A stretch of 42,307 nt of DNA from an uncultured Caryophanales bacterium (GTDB lineage: Bacteria; Bacillota_I; Bacilli_A; RF39; UBA660). This document shows, in pieces, positions 23,711-32,119 of this stretch; within the stretch, counting starts at the first letter, position 1, and each line of letters begins with the position of its first letter. The notes under the pieces were generated by a model, which saw nothing but the letters and a program-made list of their open reading frames with translations, was not told the origin of the DNA and made no database searches. The stretch lies in the NCBI GenBank assembly GCA_947306705.1, contig CAMZHD010000004.1, forward strand, positions 1-42,307, in the 5' to 3' direction. A program made the translations under genes and the position numbers.

Positions 23711-25064
23711 CTTGAATATAAGGAATAACTTCCTCTACTTTTAATGTAATTTGTTCCATTGTATCTCGATCTCTTACAGTAACGGTTCCATTGTTCATTG
23801 TTTCATCATCTACTGTAATACACCAAGGAGTACCAACTGCATCACTTCTACGATATCTTTTTCCAATAGAACCTGACTCATCATAAGAAGTCATAAAGTG
23901 TTTAGATAATTCATTGTAAAGTTCAATTGCTTTTTCACTATGATATTTCTTTACCAAAGGAAGTACACATACTTTATAAGGAGCTAAGTAAGGAATAAAC
24001 TTCATTACTTCTCTTGTTTCTCCATCTTCCAACGTCTCTTCACAATAACTATTATCTAGAATTGCAAGAACTAATCTGTCACAACCTACAGTAGATTCTA
24101 TAATATAAGGAATAAACTTTTCATTCGTTTCTGGATCTAAATATTCTTGAGAAACTCCAGAGAACTCTTGATGACGAGTTAAATCAAAGTTTGTACGGTT
24201 ATGAGTACCATTGATTTCTCCCCATCCAAAGTTAAAGTTATATTCAATATCACAAGCTTCTTTTGCATAATGAGCTAATTTCTCATGATCATGATATCTT
24301 AGTTTTTCTTCAGGAATTCCTAAATCCATAAAGTATTTCTTTGCATATTCTTTAAAATAAGCATATAAATCACTATCGGTTCCTTCCTTACAGAAAGTTT
24401 GATATTCCATTTGTTCAAATTCAATCGTACGGAATGTAAAGTTACCTGGAGTAATCTCATTACGAAAGGCTTTTCCAATTTGTCCAATACTAAATGGTAA
24501 TTTTGCACGCATCGTTCTTTGAACATTTAAGAAGTTAACATACTCTCCTTGTGCATTCTCTGGTCTTAAATAAACCTTGTTCTTTCCATCTTCTACGACT
24601 CCTCTATGAGTTTCAAACATCAAATTGAATTGACGAATATCTGTATAATCACTTTTCCCACATTTTGGACAAGGTACTTTCTTTTCACGGATATAAGCCA
24701 TCATTTCATCTTGTGTCATTCCATCTGCATGAGCTTCTGGGTCATAATCATCGATTAAGTTATCCACACGATGACGACTCTTACAATGTTTACAATCAAT
24801 AAGTGGATCAGAGAAGCTTCCTACATGTCCACTAGCTTCCCATACTCTTGGATGCATCAAGATAGCAGCATCTACTTCATATGCATTAGGTCTTTCTTGA
24901 ACAAATCTTTTTCTCCATGTATCTTTTACTGCATTTTTAATTCTACTTCCTAAAGGACCATAATCCCAAGTATTTGCAAGACCTCCATAAATCTCACTTC
25001 CTTGGAATATAAATCCATATTGCTTACAATAATTGACTAGTTTTTCCATCGTTAGTTTTTCCAT
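23694..25064 (-). CDS. glyQS: Glycyl-tRNA synthetase, dimeric type
   Basis: A class II synthetase that charges tRNA-Gly; 456 residues, normal for the alpha2 bacterial type. Visible: the N-terminal FIFQGSEIYGGLANTWDYGP signature, a zinc knuckle (CKHCKS and CPKCGKSDY), motif 2 (GQIGKAFRNEITP, then EFEQMEYQTFC) and motif 3 around ESTVGCDRLVLAIL. The C-terminal anticodon domain includes AVGTPWCITVDDE. The ATG at 25064 follows GGAGG by nine bases. It overlaps the LOG-like gene by 41 bases, and both lie behind the T-box. Confidence 0.98.
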   Translation of the reverse strand: MEKLTMEKLVNYCKQYGFIFQGSEIYGGLANTWDYGPLGSRIKNAVKDTWRKRFVQERPNAYEVDAAILMHPRVWEASGHVGSFSDPLIDCKHCKSRHRVDNLIDDYDPEAHADGMTQDEMMAYIREKKVPCPKCGKSDYTDIRQFNLMFETHRGVVEDGKNKVYLRPENAQGEYVNFLNVQRTMRAKLPFSIGQIGKAFRNEITPGNFTFRTIEFEQMEYQTFCKEGTDSDLYAYFKEYAKKYFMDLGIPEEKLRYHDHEKLAHYAKEACDIEYNFNFGWGEINGTHNRTNFDLTRHQEFSGVSQEYLDPETNEKFIPYIIESTVGCDRLVLAILDNSYCEETLEDGETREVMKFIPYLAPYKVCVLPLVKKYHSEKAIELYNELSKHFMTSYDESGSIGKRYRRSDAVGTPWCITVDDETMNNGTVTVRDRDTMEQITLKVEEVIPYIQERIQF

Positions 25065-25377
25065 TTTCTTTTTCCTCCAATTTTCCTAATAATTCCATAA
25101 AATCTCCTGATATAGTCATCTCTTCTAAAGGAGACTTCGTAATTCTACCTTCTTGATAAGAATAATCTAATTTTCGTAGAATAGAATCAAAGACACTATT
25201 TTTATTATATAAATAGATATCTTTTTTATCTAAAATACCTTGAAATAAATCATTCATACTCCCCAGTCCACCCGGTAAAATCAAAACCGTATCTGCTTCA
25301 TCATAATCTACTTGTGGATAAGATGATACCATCTTTTTTTCTAATGATTCTTCTTCTCCCGACACATATAAATTCAT
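25024..25377 (-). CDS. Short LOG-like (lysine decarboxylase-fold) protein
   Basis: A 117-residue protein with ADTVLILPGGLGSMNDLF, a degenerate form of the PGGxGTxxE motif of LOG-family phosphoribohydrolases, followed by YLYNKNSVFDSILR and a helical end. Full LOG proteins are about 180-190 residues. The N-terminal Rossmann half with the nucleotide site is missing, and the Thr and Glu of the motif are changed to Ser and Asp. It may be a remnant or a small regulatory relative. ATG 25377 follows AGGAGG. It is the first gene behind the Gly T-box and overlaps glyQS, so its expression follows glycine status. Confidence 0.6.
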   Translation of the reverse strand: MNLYVSGEEESLEKKMVSSYPQVDYDEADTVLILPGGLGSMNDLFQGILDKKDIYLYNKNSVFDSILRKLDYSYQEGRITKSPLEEMTISGDFMELLGKLEEKENGKTNDGKTSQLL

Positions 25378-25383
25378 AAACAT

Positions 25384-25515
25384 CCTCCTATAACAAAAAA
25401 ACTTCTAGAATATCGTAAGGACGAAGATTACTCCGCGGTTCCACCTTACTTATTCTAGAAGAATCAGCTCTTATCTATACTGCTCTGGGTTTTCCACACC
25501 CGTCATCACACCTAT
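25384..25515 (-). promoter_or_regulatory. T-box riboswitch of the glyQS operon, unusually short
   Basis: The T-box core TGGAACCGCGG lies at 25433-25443. The terminator pairs CTTCTAGAATA (25402-25412) with TATTCTAGAAG (25451-25461) with a U-run at 25394-25400; the antiterminator is the alternative. From the inferred start near 25515 to the T-box there are only about 75 bases, with one small hairpin (GGGTGTGGAAAACCC). I cannot place a full Stem I or a sure glycine specifier. Confidence 0.85.
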
Positions 25516-25521
25516 GCATTC

Positions 25522-25549
25522 ATTATATCGTACCAAAAAAAATTGTCAA
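25522..25549 (-). promoter_or_regulatory. Promoter of the Gly T-box transcript
   Basis: TTGACA (25544-25549), a 16-base spacer, TATAAT (25522-25527). The -35 lies inside the terminator stem of the upstream gene. Confidence 0.8.
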
Positions 25550-25570
25550 GTTTTAAGCTGACAATTTTTT
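25533..25570 (-). terminator. Intrinsic terminator of the 25553-25813 gene
   Basis: AAAAAATTGTCA (25537-25548) and TGACAATTTTTT (25559-25570) pair around a 10-base loop that contains the stop codon. Confidence 0.85.
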
Positions 25571-25813
25571 AGAATACTTTGCTACTATTTTATGTTTGGC
25601 ATTTTTAACAACTCTAGTTTGTACTTTCTCTTCCAAAGCTGATAAAGCTTGATAGCCAGAATAAATGACATAAATATCTCCTACTAAAAATAAATAACGA
25701 ATAATAGAGGTATCTAATTTAAATAATAAACTAAATACAAATACGCCTACAAAACATAGAATAACTTCTACTATATCTAAAATGATTAGAGTCTTTTTTT
25801 GTTTATCTTTCAT
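25553..25813 (-). CDS. Small two-helix membrane protein, 86 aa
   Basis: No family recognised. Two hydrophobic segments (about 9-29 and 37-55) are followed by a basic, Ala/Lys-rich tail (VVKNAKHKIVAKYSKK). The start codon follows GGGGGAAAG about 11 bases after the TasA-like gene 25825-26277, so the two are co-transcribed and may work together. It ends inside a terminator hairpin. Confidence 0.65.
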   Translation of the reverse strand: MKDKQKKTLIILDIVEVILCFVGVFVFSLLFKLDTSIIRYLFLVGDIYVIYSGYQALSALEEKVQTRVVKNAKHKIVAKYSKKLSA

Positions 25814-25824
25814 ATACTTTCCCC

Positions 25825-26277
25825 CTACACTAATTGTTCATATGAAATTTGAAAACTTGAATCAAATTGATAAGAATCCTCTAAAATTGGATTTTTATAA
25901 GAAACGATATATTTCAATTTTTTAGATTCACCTTTTTTAATGACATCTCCTAATTGAATTTCTTTTCCATCATCATAAGATAATTGATAATCAATATATG
26001 GATCATCATGAATTATATAATCTGATATTTCAATATCAACACTTGTATCATTAATTACATCAAATGATATTTCATAAGAATCTCCTAAGTGAGTTAAATC
26101 CGCAGTATAATTAATACTTAATCCATCTACACCTTGGAAATGAACATTATCACTATAAGTAACATGATCATAATAAATACCTTTTAATGATTTTTGATTC
26201 TCAACCGAAAACGAATCAAACAATACTCCGAATAGTAATAATGCTCCTATTACTATTACATTCATATATTTAACCAT
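25825..26277 (-). CDS. Divergent TasA/camelysin-like protein with N-terminal hydrophobic anchor
   Basis: A 150-residue exported protein. After a hydrophobic N-terminus (NVIVIGALLLFGVLFDSF) it follows the TasA-like plan: SDNVHFQGVDGLS parallels WDVHFANVQV of the major subunit, and GDSYEISFDVINDTS parallels GDFYEFTVDVTNAG. The typical SipW cleavage context is not clear. ATG 26277 follows GGGGG; longer readings from 26388 are not supported. It has a strong promoter (26329-26357) and is paired with a small membrane protein. It could be a regulator or minor subunit of the fibre system 2.3 kb away. Confidence 0.72.
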   Translation of the reverse strand: MVKYMNVIVIGALLLFGVLFDSFSVENQKSLKGIYYDHVTYSDNVHFQGVDGLSINYTADLTHLGDSYEISFDVINDTSVDIEISDYIIHDDPYIDYQLSYDDGKEIQLGDVIKKGESKKLKYIVSYKNPILEDSYQFDSSFQISYEQLV

Positions 26278-26328
26278 AAAACCCCCGCATTTAGAAATGA
26301 ACCCCCTATCACTCCCAAATGTGCATAT

Positions 26329-26357
26329 ATTATAACATATTTTTATAGAAATGTCAA
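26329..26357 (-). promoter_or_regulatory. Promoter of the divergent TasA-like gene
   Basis: TTGACA (26352-26357), a 17-base spacer, TATAAT (26329-26334) with an upstream TG (extended -10). Confidence 0.88.
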
Positions 26358-26385
26358 TGAATATAAATATACATGATAATGTTCG

Positions 26386-26416
26386 CAAAAAAAATAGTTC
26401 AAATGAACTATTTTTT
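26386..26416 (-). terminator. Intrinsic terminator of the 26421-28877 gene
   Basis: AAAATAGTTCA and TGAACTATTTT pair around a 2-base centre (26391-26414), followed by a U-run. Confidence 0.85.
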
Positions 26417-26420
26417 TATA

Positions 26421-28877
26421 TTAGAAATAACGTGGATGAGATTCACATTTTTTATAATTACCATTTACACAAGATAAGTAATCATAATCTGACCAATCAC
26501 TCCATGCTGAGTAGACAGAACATCCACATATCGGACTACGATTATGAAGTGCACAATAACGCGTACGGCAGTTATAAGCATAGAATCCAGATTCAGCTCC
26601 TGCACAATCCGCTAATCCATCATAACATTCTCCATAAGGAGCATTTGTCCAAGTGTTCGTACAACGCCATCCACTCCATCCAGAAAGAGTTTCACATCCT
26701 GCTTCAGAACATCTTGCCCAAGTATTACAAGAACGAGTCTTCTGACGCCAATACGTTGTAGTAGTAATTGTTACTGTACAAATACTTGTATTTCCTAATC
26801 CATCATTCATACGATATTTTGTAGTAGAAGTCAATTTTGAGAAGTTTCTTGTACCTCCTGCTCTATCACAGTGATCTTCTTCTTTGGCACTTCCACAACA
26901 TCCTACTAAAGAATCATGGCAGAAGGCAGTTCCATCTACTCCATCTAGACTTCCTGCATTTGTTTTTGTTACCGTACAATATGGACCAGTACGATCTAAG
27001 TTAACAGTAAAATCTCCACTAAAGTCTCCACAGTTACCAGCAGTATCACAAGAACGGAATTTAACAGTAGAAGTTCCTTCTGAGTTTACATTAAAGTAAT
27101 TCCCTTTTTTATTCGAATTGCTTCCACAAGCACCAGAAGTCGTATATCGATAGTATACCCCACCAGATAAGGCATCAGTCGCATCTTCTCCTTGTGTAAA
27201 TACATATCCAGATAACCAACTTCCTGAACTATATCCAGATAGTCCAGAACTAGAAGTTGCATTACCACTACCTTTTTTATATCCTCTTGTAACAGCTTTT
27301 CTAGGAACTGTACGGTCCATATCTGCTTGAATAATAAAGATTGTATCATTACCCGCTTTATCTTTAACCGTTAATCTTCCTTGTCTCATTCCTTCTGATG
27401 TTAAAGTAAGATTAAAGCTTTCACTTCTACTTCCACAGTTGGTAGTAGAAAGATTTGGTTCTGGATATTTTACTTCTGGTATTCCTTCTGGGTGTCCAGT
27501 ACTGAATGAATTATAATTACTATCTGATTTTTTATTAATATTTTTTGGATTGGTTTCCCATTTATAACTAGCTAGATGCAAGTCGTCCGTAATCGTTACA
27601 GTAATAATAATTCCATTTGGATAATTATCTTTATTCATCCAATTATTTACTAAATCTTTATACTGATTAAATTGAACGGTTTCATTTTCTGTGGATGTTG
27701 TAACGGCTCCGTTAAATATAGATCCACCAGTTGCATTACCATTCGCATCTCTCTTATAAGCATTAATGGTAATCGTTGGTCTTACTAAGTCTACATTAAC
27801 TCTTACACGACAAGTGTTTTCTGTAAACGCTAAAGAACATGGATCAGAAGTAATATAATTAGTTGCGATATTAACATTCTTTGCATTATCTTGTACTTGG
27901 ATATATCCATATTCAGAAGATGTTTGATACTTGTTTGGCCAAGTACGAGTAAACGTATCTCTGATACATCCACTTCCATCTCCATCAGAACAAGTAGCTG
28001 TGATTTTTCTAGATTTCTTTGTACTATAAACATTTACCCAATCAGTATCATTTTTGGCTTGATTATCAATCGATACACAGATTGGATTCGTTGTATCTTG
28101 ATAAGTGGCTTGTCCAGAAGAATCTTCTGTAGAAACAGTCTCATCTAAAATACCACCTTTATTATTACGAACTGTTGCTTTTACATAAACATGAGAAGAA
28201 GTTGTAACATCGATATAATCTCTTAAAGGTTTCTCAAGAGTAATTTCAGTTTCTCCTCCTCCACTTAATGTACCAGAGTTATATACCTCTTTTACATCCA
28301 TAGAATCATGCGTACTAGTAGAAATAGAATAACTATATCCATCAATTGGTATTAAATGATTATTTGCATCTCTTCCACCCGTAATTGTAATGACAATTTT
28401 AGCTTCCGAAACATTTTCAAATACATTAGCATTTTCTTCTCCCGAAGCATCTGTAAATAAAATACTAATGGTTGGGATTGGTGCTTGTTCTTCTGCAGGA
28501 GGAACTTCATCTCCACAATATAGATGAGGAGTATAAATATATTTATCTTTTGATTGTTTATAAACCGTAACATTCGAATGTTCCATGCAGGATTTTCCAT
28601 CCCCATTTTTGATATCTTCTTTAATATATTTATTATTCTTTAAAACAGAAATAGAAATCGTAGTAGTTTCTCCAATGACTTTTGGCATTTCACTTTTATG
28701 ATCTTGCATATAACTTTCTGTTGCCATTACAATCGTCTTTTCTTGCTCTTCTTTCTGTGCTTTTTTACTTCTTTCAATCACTCTTGAAACAGACATAATA
28801 GTAATAATAGATAATATACCTAGAATTGTGATAGCTCCTAACAATTCTATTAAAGAAAATCCTTTTCTACGCTTCAT
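26421..28877 (-). CDS. Giant prepilin-type surface protein with Cys-rich C-terminus
   Basis: 818 residues. The N-terminus RRKGFSLIELLGAITILG is a type IV prepilin/pseudopilin signal (Gly-Phe cleavage, Glu at +5), with a hydrophobic helix (8-30) that continues into an amphipathic helix. Ordinary pilins have about 150 residues; here a long beta-rich ectodomain follows, with Ig-like segments (VTITDDLHLASYKW, VNLDRTGP). The last 110 residues are Cys- and Trp-rich (SGWSGWRC, YSAWSDWSD), resembling thrombospondin type 1 spacing. No pilus ATPase or prepilin peptidase is in the window. ATG 28877 follows AGGGTG. It is probably transcribed alone. Confidence 0.85.
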   Translation of the reverse strand: MKRRKGFSLIELLGAITILGILSIITIMSVSRVIERSKKAQKEEQEKTIVMATESYMQDHKSEMPKVIGETTTISISVLKNNKYIKEDIKNGDGKSCMEHSNVTVYKQSKDKYIYTPHLYCGDEVPPAEEQAPIPTISILFTDASGEENANVFENVSEAKIVITITGGRDANNHLIPIDGYSYSISTSTHDSMDVKEVYNSGTLSGGGETEITLEKPLRDYIDVTTSSHVYVKATVRNNKGGILDETVSTEDSSGQATYQDTTNPICVSIDNQAKNDTDWVNVYSTKKSRKITATCSDGDGSGCIRDTFTRTWPNKYQTSSEYGYIQVQDNAKNVNIATNYITSDPCSLAFTENTCRVRVNVDLVRPTITINAYKRDANGNATGGSIFNGAVTTSTENETVQFNQYKDLVNNWMNKDNYPNGIIITVTITDDLHLASYKWETNPKNINKKSDSNYNSFSTGHPEGIPEVKYPEPNLSTTNCGSRSESFNLTLTSEGMRQGRLTVKDKAGNDTIFIIQADMDRTVPRKAVTRGYKKGSGNATSSSGLSGYSSGSWLSGYVFTQGEDATDALSGGVYYRYTTSGACGSNSNKKGNYFNVNSEGTSTVKFRSCDTAGNCGDFSGDFTVNLDRTGPYCTVTKTNAGSLDGVDGTAFCHDSLVGCCGSAKEEDHCDRAGGTRNFSKLTSTTKYRMNDGLGNTSICTVTITTTTYWRQKTRSCNTWARCSEAGCETLSGWSGWRCTNTWTNAPYGECYDGLADCAGAESGFYAYNCRTRYCALHNRSPICGCSVYSAWSDWSDYDYLSCVNGNYKKCESHPRYF

Positions 28878-28932
28878 GATATCACCCTATCTTACTATAA
28901 ATATATTACTATTTTTAAGAAAAAAAGTAAAT

Positions 28933-28958
28933 AAAAAAAGAATGTCTCCATTCTTTTT
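28933..28958 (-). terminator. Intrinsic terminator of the cyclophilin gene
   Basis: AAAGAATG (28937-28944) and CATTCTTT (28949-28956) pair around a TCTC/GAGA loop, then U's. Confidence 0.88.
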
Positions 28959-29643
28959 AATTCATCTTTTGAACTTCTGGATAAGTCTTTCCTTTTAAAT
29001 CGATAACAGACTTTTCTATCACAACATTATGAACCAATTTACCAGATTCTTGATCGGCTACTCTTTCTCTTTTTGCAATCTCTTCAATAGCTTTAAATCC
29101 ATCAATTACTTTTCCAAAAGAAGCATATTGTCCATCTAAGGAAGTAGCATCTTCAATACAGATAAAGAACTGACTACCTGCAGAGTTTAAATTTTGGGAT
29201 TCTCTTGCCATGGAAATAACCCATTTCGTATGAGATAAAGTATTATTAAATCCATTAATTGTAAATTCACCAAAGATAGAATATCCAGGTCCTCCAGCTC
29301 CATTTCCTGTAGGATCTCCTCCTTGTAGTACAAACCCAGGTACTAAACGATGGAATGAATTATGATCATAAAATCCACTCTTTACTAATGAAATAAAATT
29401 ATTAACCGTATTAGGAGCAACACTAGGATATAGTTCCATTACAATCGATCCATAGTTTTCTACTTTCATCGCAACAACAGGATTATTCGTATCATAATTT
29501 AAAGATACCTCATGAGAATCGGTTGAATAATCGATTCCTAAATAATCTGCTTCATATTCTACTGTCTTAGGAGATACAAATAAAGATAATCCAAGTACTC
29601 CTACTAATAATACTATTCCTATAATTATAACTGCTTTTTTCAT
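28957..29643 (-). CDS. Membrane-anchored cyclophilin-type peptidyl-prolyl isomerase
   Basis: A 228-residue protein that speeds proline isomerisation during folding outside the membrane. An N-terminal helix (4-23) anchors it. The cyclophilin domain has NFISLVKSGFYDHNSFHRLV, FVLQGGDPTGNGAGGPGY, GSQFFICIEDA and ASFGKVIDGF, so the catalytic Arg and hydrophobic pocket are present. The start at 29643 follows AAAGGA, which overlaps the stop of the FAD oxidoreductase gene, so they are one transcript. It may help fold the exported surface proteins of this region (inference). Confidence 0.93.
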   Translation of the reverse strand: MKKAVIIIGIVLLVGVLGLSLFVSPKTVEYEADYLGIDYSTDSHEVSLNYDTNNPVVAMKVENYGSIVMELYPSVAPNTVNNFISLVKSGFYDHNSFHRLVPGFVLQGGDPTGNGAGGPGYSIFGEFTINGFNNTLSHTKWVISMARESQNLNSAGSQFFICIEDATSLDGQYASFGKVIDGFKAIEEIAKRERVADQESGKLVHNVVIEKSVIDLKGKTYPEVQKMN

Positions 29644-29644
29644 A

Positions 29645-31015
29645 TTATTTCCTTTCTAAAATATCTCTAGCGACATAAACACCACTAGCAGATGCATGAG
29701 ATAGAGAGTGTGTAACACCACTACCATCTCCAATGACATATAGTCCTTTATACTTCGTTTCAAGATGTTCATCAATAGCGACTTCCATATTATAGAATTT
29801 AACTTCTACTCCATAAAGTAATGTATCATCATTGGCAGTACCAGGCGCTATCTTATCTAATGCATAAATCATTTCAATAATACCATCTAATATTCTTTTT
29901 GGTAGTACAAGACTTAAATCTCCCGGAGTAGCATTTAATGTTGGAACTACTAATCCTTCATTAATTCTTCTCTCTGTACTTCTACGACCTCTAATTAAAT
30001 CTCCAAATCGTTGAACAATCACTCCTCCACCAAGCATATTAGAAAGTCTCGCAATACTTTCTCCATAACCATTACTATCTTTAAATGGTTCTGAGAAATG
30101 TTTCGAAACTAATAATGCAAAATTTGTATTATCCGTATGTTTCTCTTCATCTTCATAACTATGTCCATTAACAGTTACAATTCCATTTGTATTTTCTGTT
30201 ACAACAATACCATGAGGATTCATACAAAAAGTTCTTACATTATCTTCATACATCTCTGTTTTATAAACAATTTTACTTTCATATAATTCATCTGTTAAAT
30301 CAGAGAAAATAACATGAGGAAGTTCTACTCTAACTCCAATATCAACACGATTGGATAACGTTTCGATATCTAGTTTTTTACAAACATTTTCCATCCATTT
30401 ACTTCCACTTCTACCAACAGAAACAATACATTTAGGAGCTACATAAGATCCATTCTCTGTAACAATCGTATAGTTTCCTTTATCTACATCGATTGTTTTA
30501 ACAGGTGTTTCAAAGTAGAAATCAATTTTATCTTTCATTTGATTATATAAGTTTTCAAGTACAATATAGTTCTTATCAGTTCCAAGATGTCTTACAGAAG
30601 CATTTAATAATTTTAACTTATTCTGCATACAAACCTTTCTTAAATCAGAACCTGCAGTAGAATAAAGTTTTGTTCCTTTACCACCATTTTTCATATTGAT
30701 ATCATCAACATAATTCATAAGATCAATAGCTTCTTGTGCTCCAATATGTTCATATAAAGTACCACCAAAGTCATTTGTAATATTATACTTTCCATCTGAA
30801 TGAGCTCCTGCTCCTCCAAATCCACTCATAATAGAACAACTCTTACATTTAATACATTCCTTAACTTTTTTATCAGCTAAAGGACAATATCTTTTACTAA
30901 GTTCTTTTCCCGCTTCAAAGATTGCAATCTTCAATTTAGGAGCCTTCGTCATTAATTCATAAGCACTAAAAATACCACCTGGTCCAGCACCAATAATAAT
31001 TACATCATATTTCAT
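29645..31015 (-). CDS. FAD-dependent oxidoreductase (COG2509-like)
   Basis: 456 residues from the ATG at 31015 (GGTGA five bases upstream). It begins with a dinucleotide-binding motif, VIIIGAGPGGIFSAYEL. A Cys cluster (VKECIKCKSCSIMSGFGGAGAHSDG, in part KECIKCKSC) near residues 65-75 suggests a metal or disulfide site. A second FAD contact lies near the C-terminus (YVIGDGSGVTHSLSHASASG). The pattern fits FAD dehydrogenases of the COG2509 type, whose substrates are unknown. Adjacent cyclophilin suggests one operon. Soluble; no membrane segment. Confidence 0.85.
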   Translation of the reverse strand: MKYDVIIIGAGPGGIFSAYELMTKAPKLKIAIFEAGKELSKRYCPLADKKVKECIKCKSCSIMSGFGGAGAHSDGKYNITNDFGGTLYEHIGAQEAIDLMNYVDDINMKNGGKGTKLYSTAGSDLRKVCMQNKLKLLNASVRHLGTDKNYIVLENLYNQMKDKIDFYFETPVKTIDVDKGNYTIVTENGSYVAPKCIVSVGRSGSKWMENVCKKLDIETLSNRVDIGVRVELPHVIFSDLTDELYESKIVYKTEMYEDNVRTFCMNPHGIVVTENTNGIVTVNGHSYEDEEKHTDNTNFALLVSKHFSEPFKDSNGYGESIARLSNMLGGGVIVQRFGDLIRGRRSTERRINEGLVVPTLNATPGDLSLVLPKRILDGIIEMIYALDKIAPGTANDDTLLYGVEVKFYNMEVAIDEHLETKYKGLYVIGDGSGVTHSLSHASASGVYVARDILERK

Positions 31016-31132
31016 TTCAATCACCGTTTTTATCATACCATAAAACAAAAGAATTAAGAAAGTACTTTACATTGATTTCTAAAAATTCTCTCAAGAAAAA
31101 TATTCTTATGATAAAATAGAATTGGTGATACT

Positions 31133-32047
31133 ATGACAAGAGAAGAAAGAAATCAAGAAATGCATGAAGAAATCCAAGAAGAAGAAAAAAAAGAACGTCG
31201 TAAAAAATGGACAAAACGAATCATAAAAGGAATCCTCTTTCTAACAGTATTTTTAACTCTCTTCTTCACGTATACAACGTATGTATCAACCGTCAAAATA
31301 GAAACAAGAGAATATCGTATTATTAGTAAAAAAATTCCTGATAATTTAAATGGATTAAAAATCATTCAATTTAGTGATCTTCATTATGGAAGTACTATGT
31401 TTCAAGAAGAACTACAAAAAGTAATTGATTTATCAAATGAAAGAAATCCAGATATCATTGTTTTCACAGGAGATTTAATATCCAAGAATTATAAAGTCTC
31501 TTCCGAAGAACAAGAAGAAATTATTACACTATTAAAAAGTATGAAATCCTCTCTTGGAAAATATGCCATTCTAGGAGATGAAGATAATGAAAGCATTTCT
31601 ACTATCTATAATCAAAGTGATTTTATGGTTCTTAGAAATGAATATGATTTAATCTATAAAGATACAAATAATCCAATCTTATTAGTAGGAATCTCTTCTA
31701 TTACAAAATCAAAAGAATTTGAAAAAGGATATCAATACTTCTCATTAGAAGGACATAATCCTGATATTTATACAATCACGATTCTTCATGAACCAGACAC
31801 AGTAGATGAAATACTAAGAAGTTATTCTTCAGATTTATTCCTCGCAGGACATTCTCATAATGGAAATATAAGAGTTCCTTTTATGAAATTCTCTTTCATA
31901 AAAAAAGAAAATGCTAGAAAGTATGATCAAGATTACTATAAGATAGGAAATTCAGAGTTATATGTTTCTAGTGGACTAGGAACAGAAAGTGGATTTAGAC
32001 TTTTCTGTAGACCCTCTATTAATTTTTTTAGATTATCAAATCATTAA
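31133..32047 (+). CDS. Membrane-anchored metallophosphoesterase with altered GNHD motif
   Basis: A 304-residue protein of the YkuE/YaeI-like calcineurin phosphoesterase type. A charged N-terminus (Glu/Lys-rich, 1-27) precedes one membrane helix (about 30-50), and the catalytic domain follows outside. Motifs: SDLH (residues near 82), FTGDLI, then GDED where GNHD is expected, then LHEPD and AGHSHNGNIRVP. The Asn and His of GNHD are replaced by Asp and Glu, so the metal site or activity may differ. ATG 31133 follows GGTGA by four bases. It is one of two plus-strand genes. Followed by a terminator. Confidence 0.82.
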   Translation: MTREERNQEMHEEIQEEEKKERRKKWTKRIIKGILFLTVFLTLFFTYTTYVSTVKIETREYRIISKKIPDNLNGLKIIQFSDLHYGSTMFQEELQKVIDLSNERNPDIIVFTGDLISKNYKVSSEEQEEIITLLKSMKSSLGKYAILGDEDNESISTIYNQSDFMVLRNEYDLIYKDTNNPILLVGISSITKSKEFEKGYQYFSLEGHNPDIYTITILHEPDTVDEILRSYSSDLFLAGHSHNGNIRVPFMKFSFIKKENARKYDQDYYKIGNSELYVSSGLGTESGFRLFCRPSINFFRLSNH

Positions 32048-32048
32048 A

Positions 32049-32081
32049 ACAAGGCTTTAATCAATTGATTAAAGTCTTTTA
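32049..32081 (+). terminator. Intrinsic terminator of the metallophosphoesterase gene
   Basis: A near-perfect inverted repeat (32051-32076) around AATT, followed by TTTTATT. Confidence 0.8.
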
Positions 32082-32092
32082 TTATGATAAAA
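32064..32092 (+). promoter_or_regulatory. Candidate promoter of proS
   Basis: TTGATT (32064-32069), a 17-base spacer, TAAAAT (32087-32092). The -35 lies inside the upstream terminator hairpin. Confidence 0.6.
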
Positions 32093-32119
32093 TTTCGATA
32101 GAAAGAAAGGAGTTTTTTT

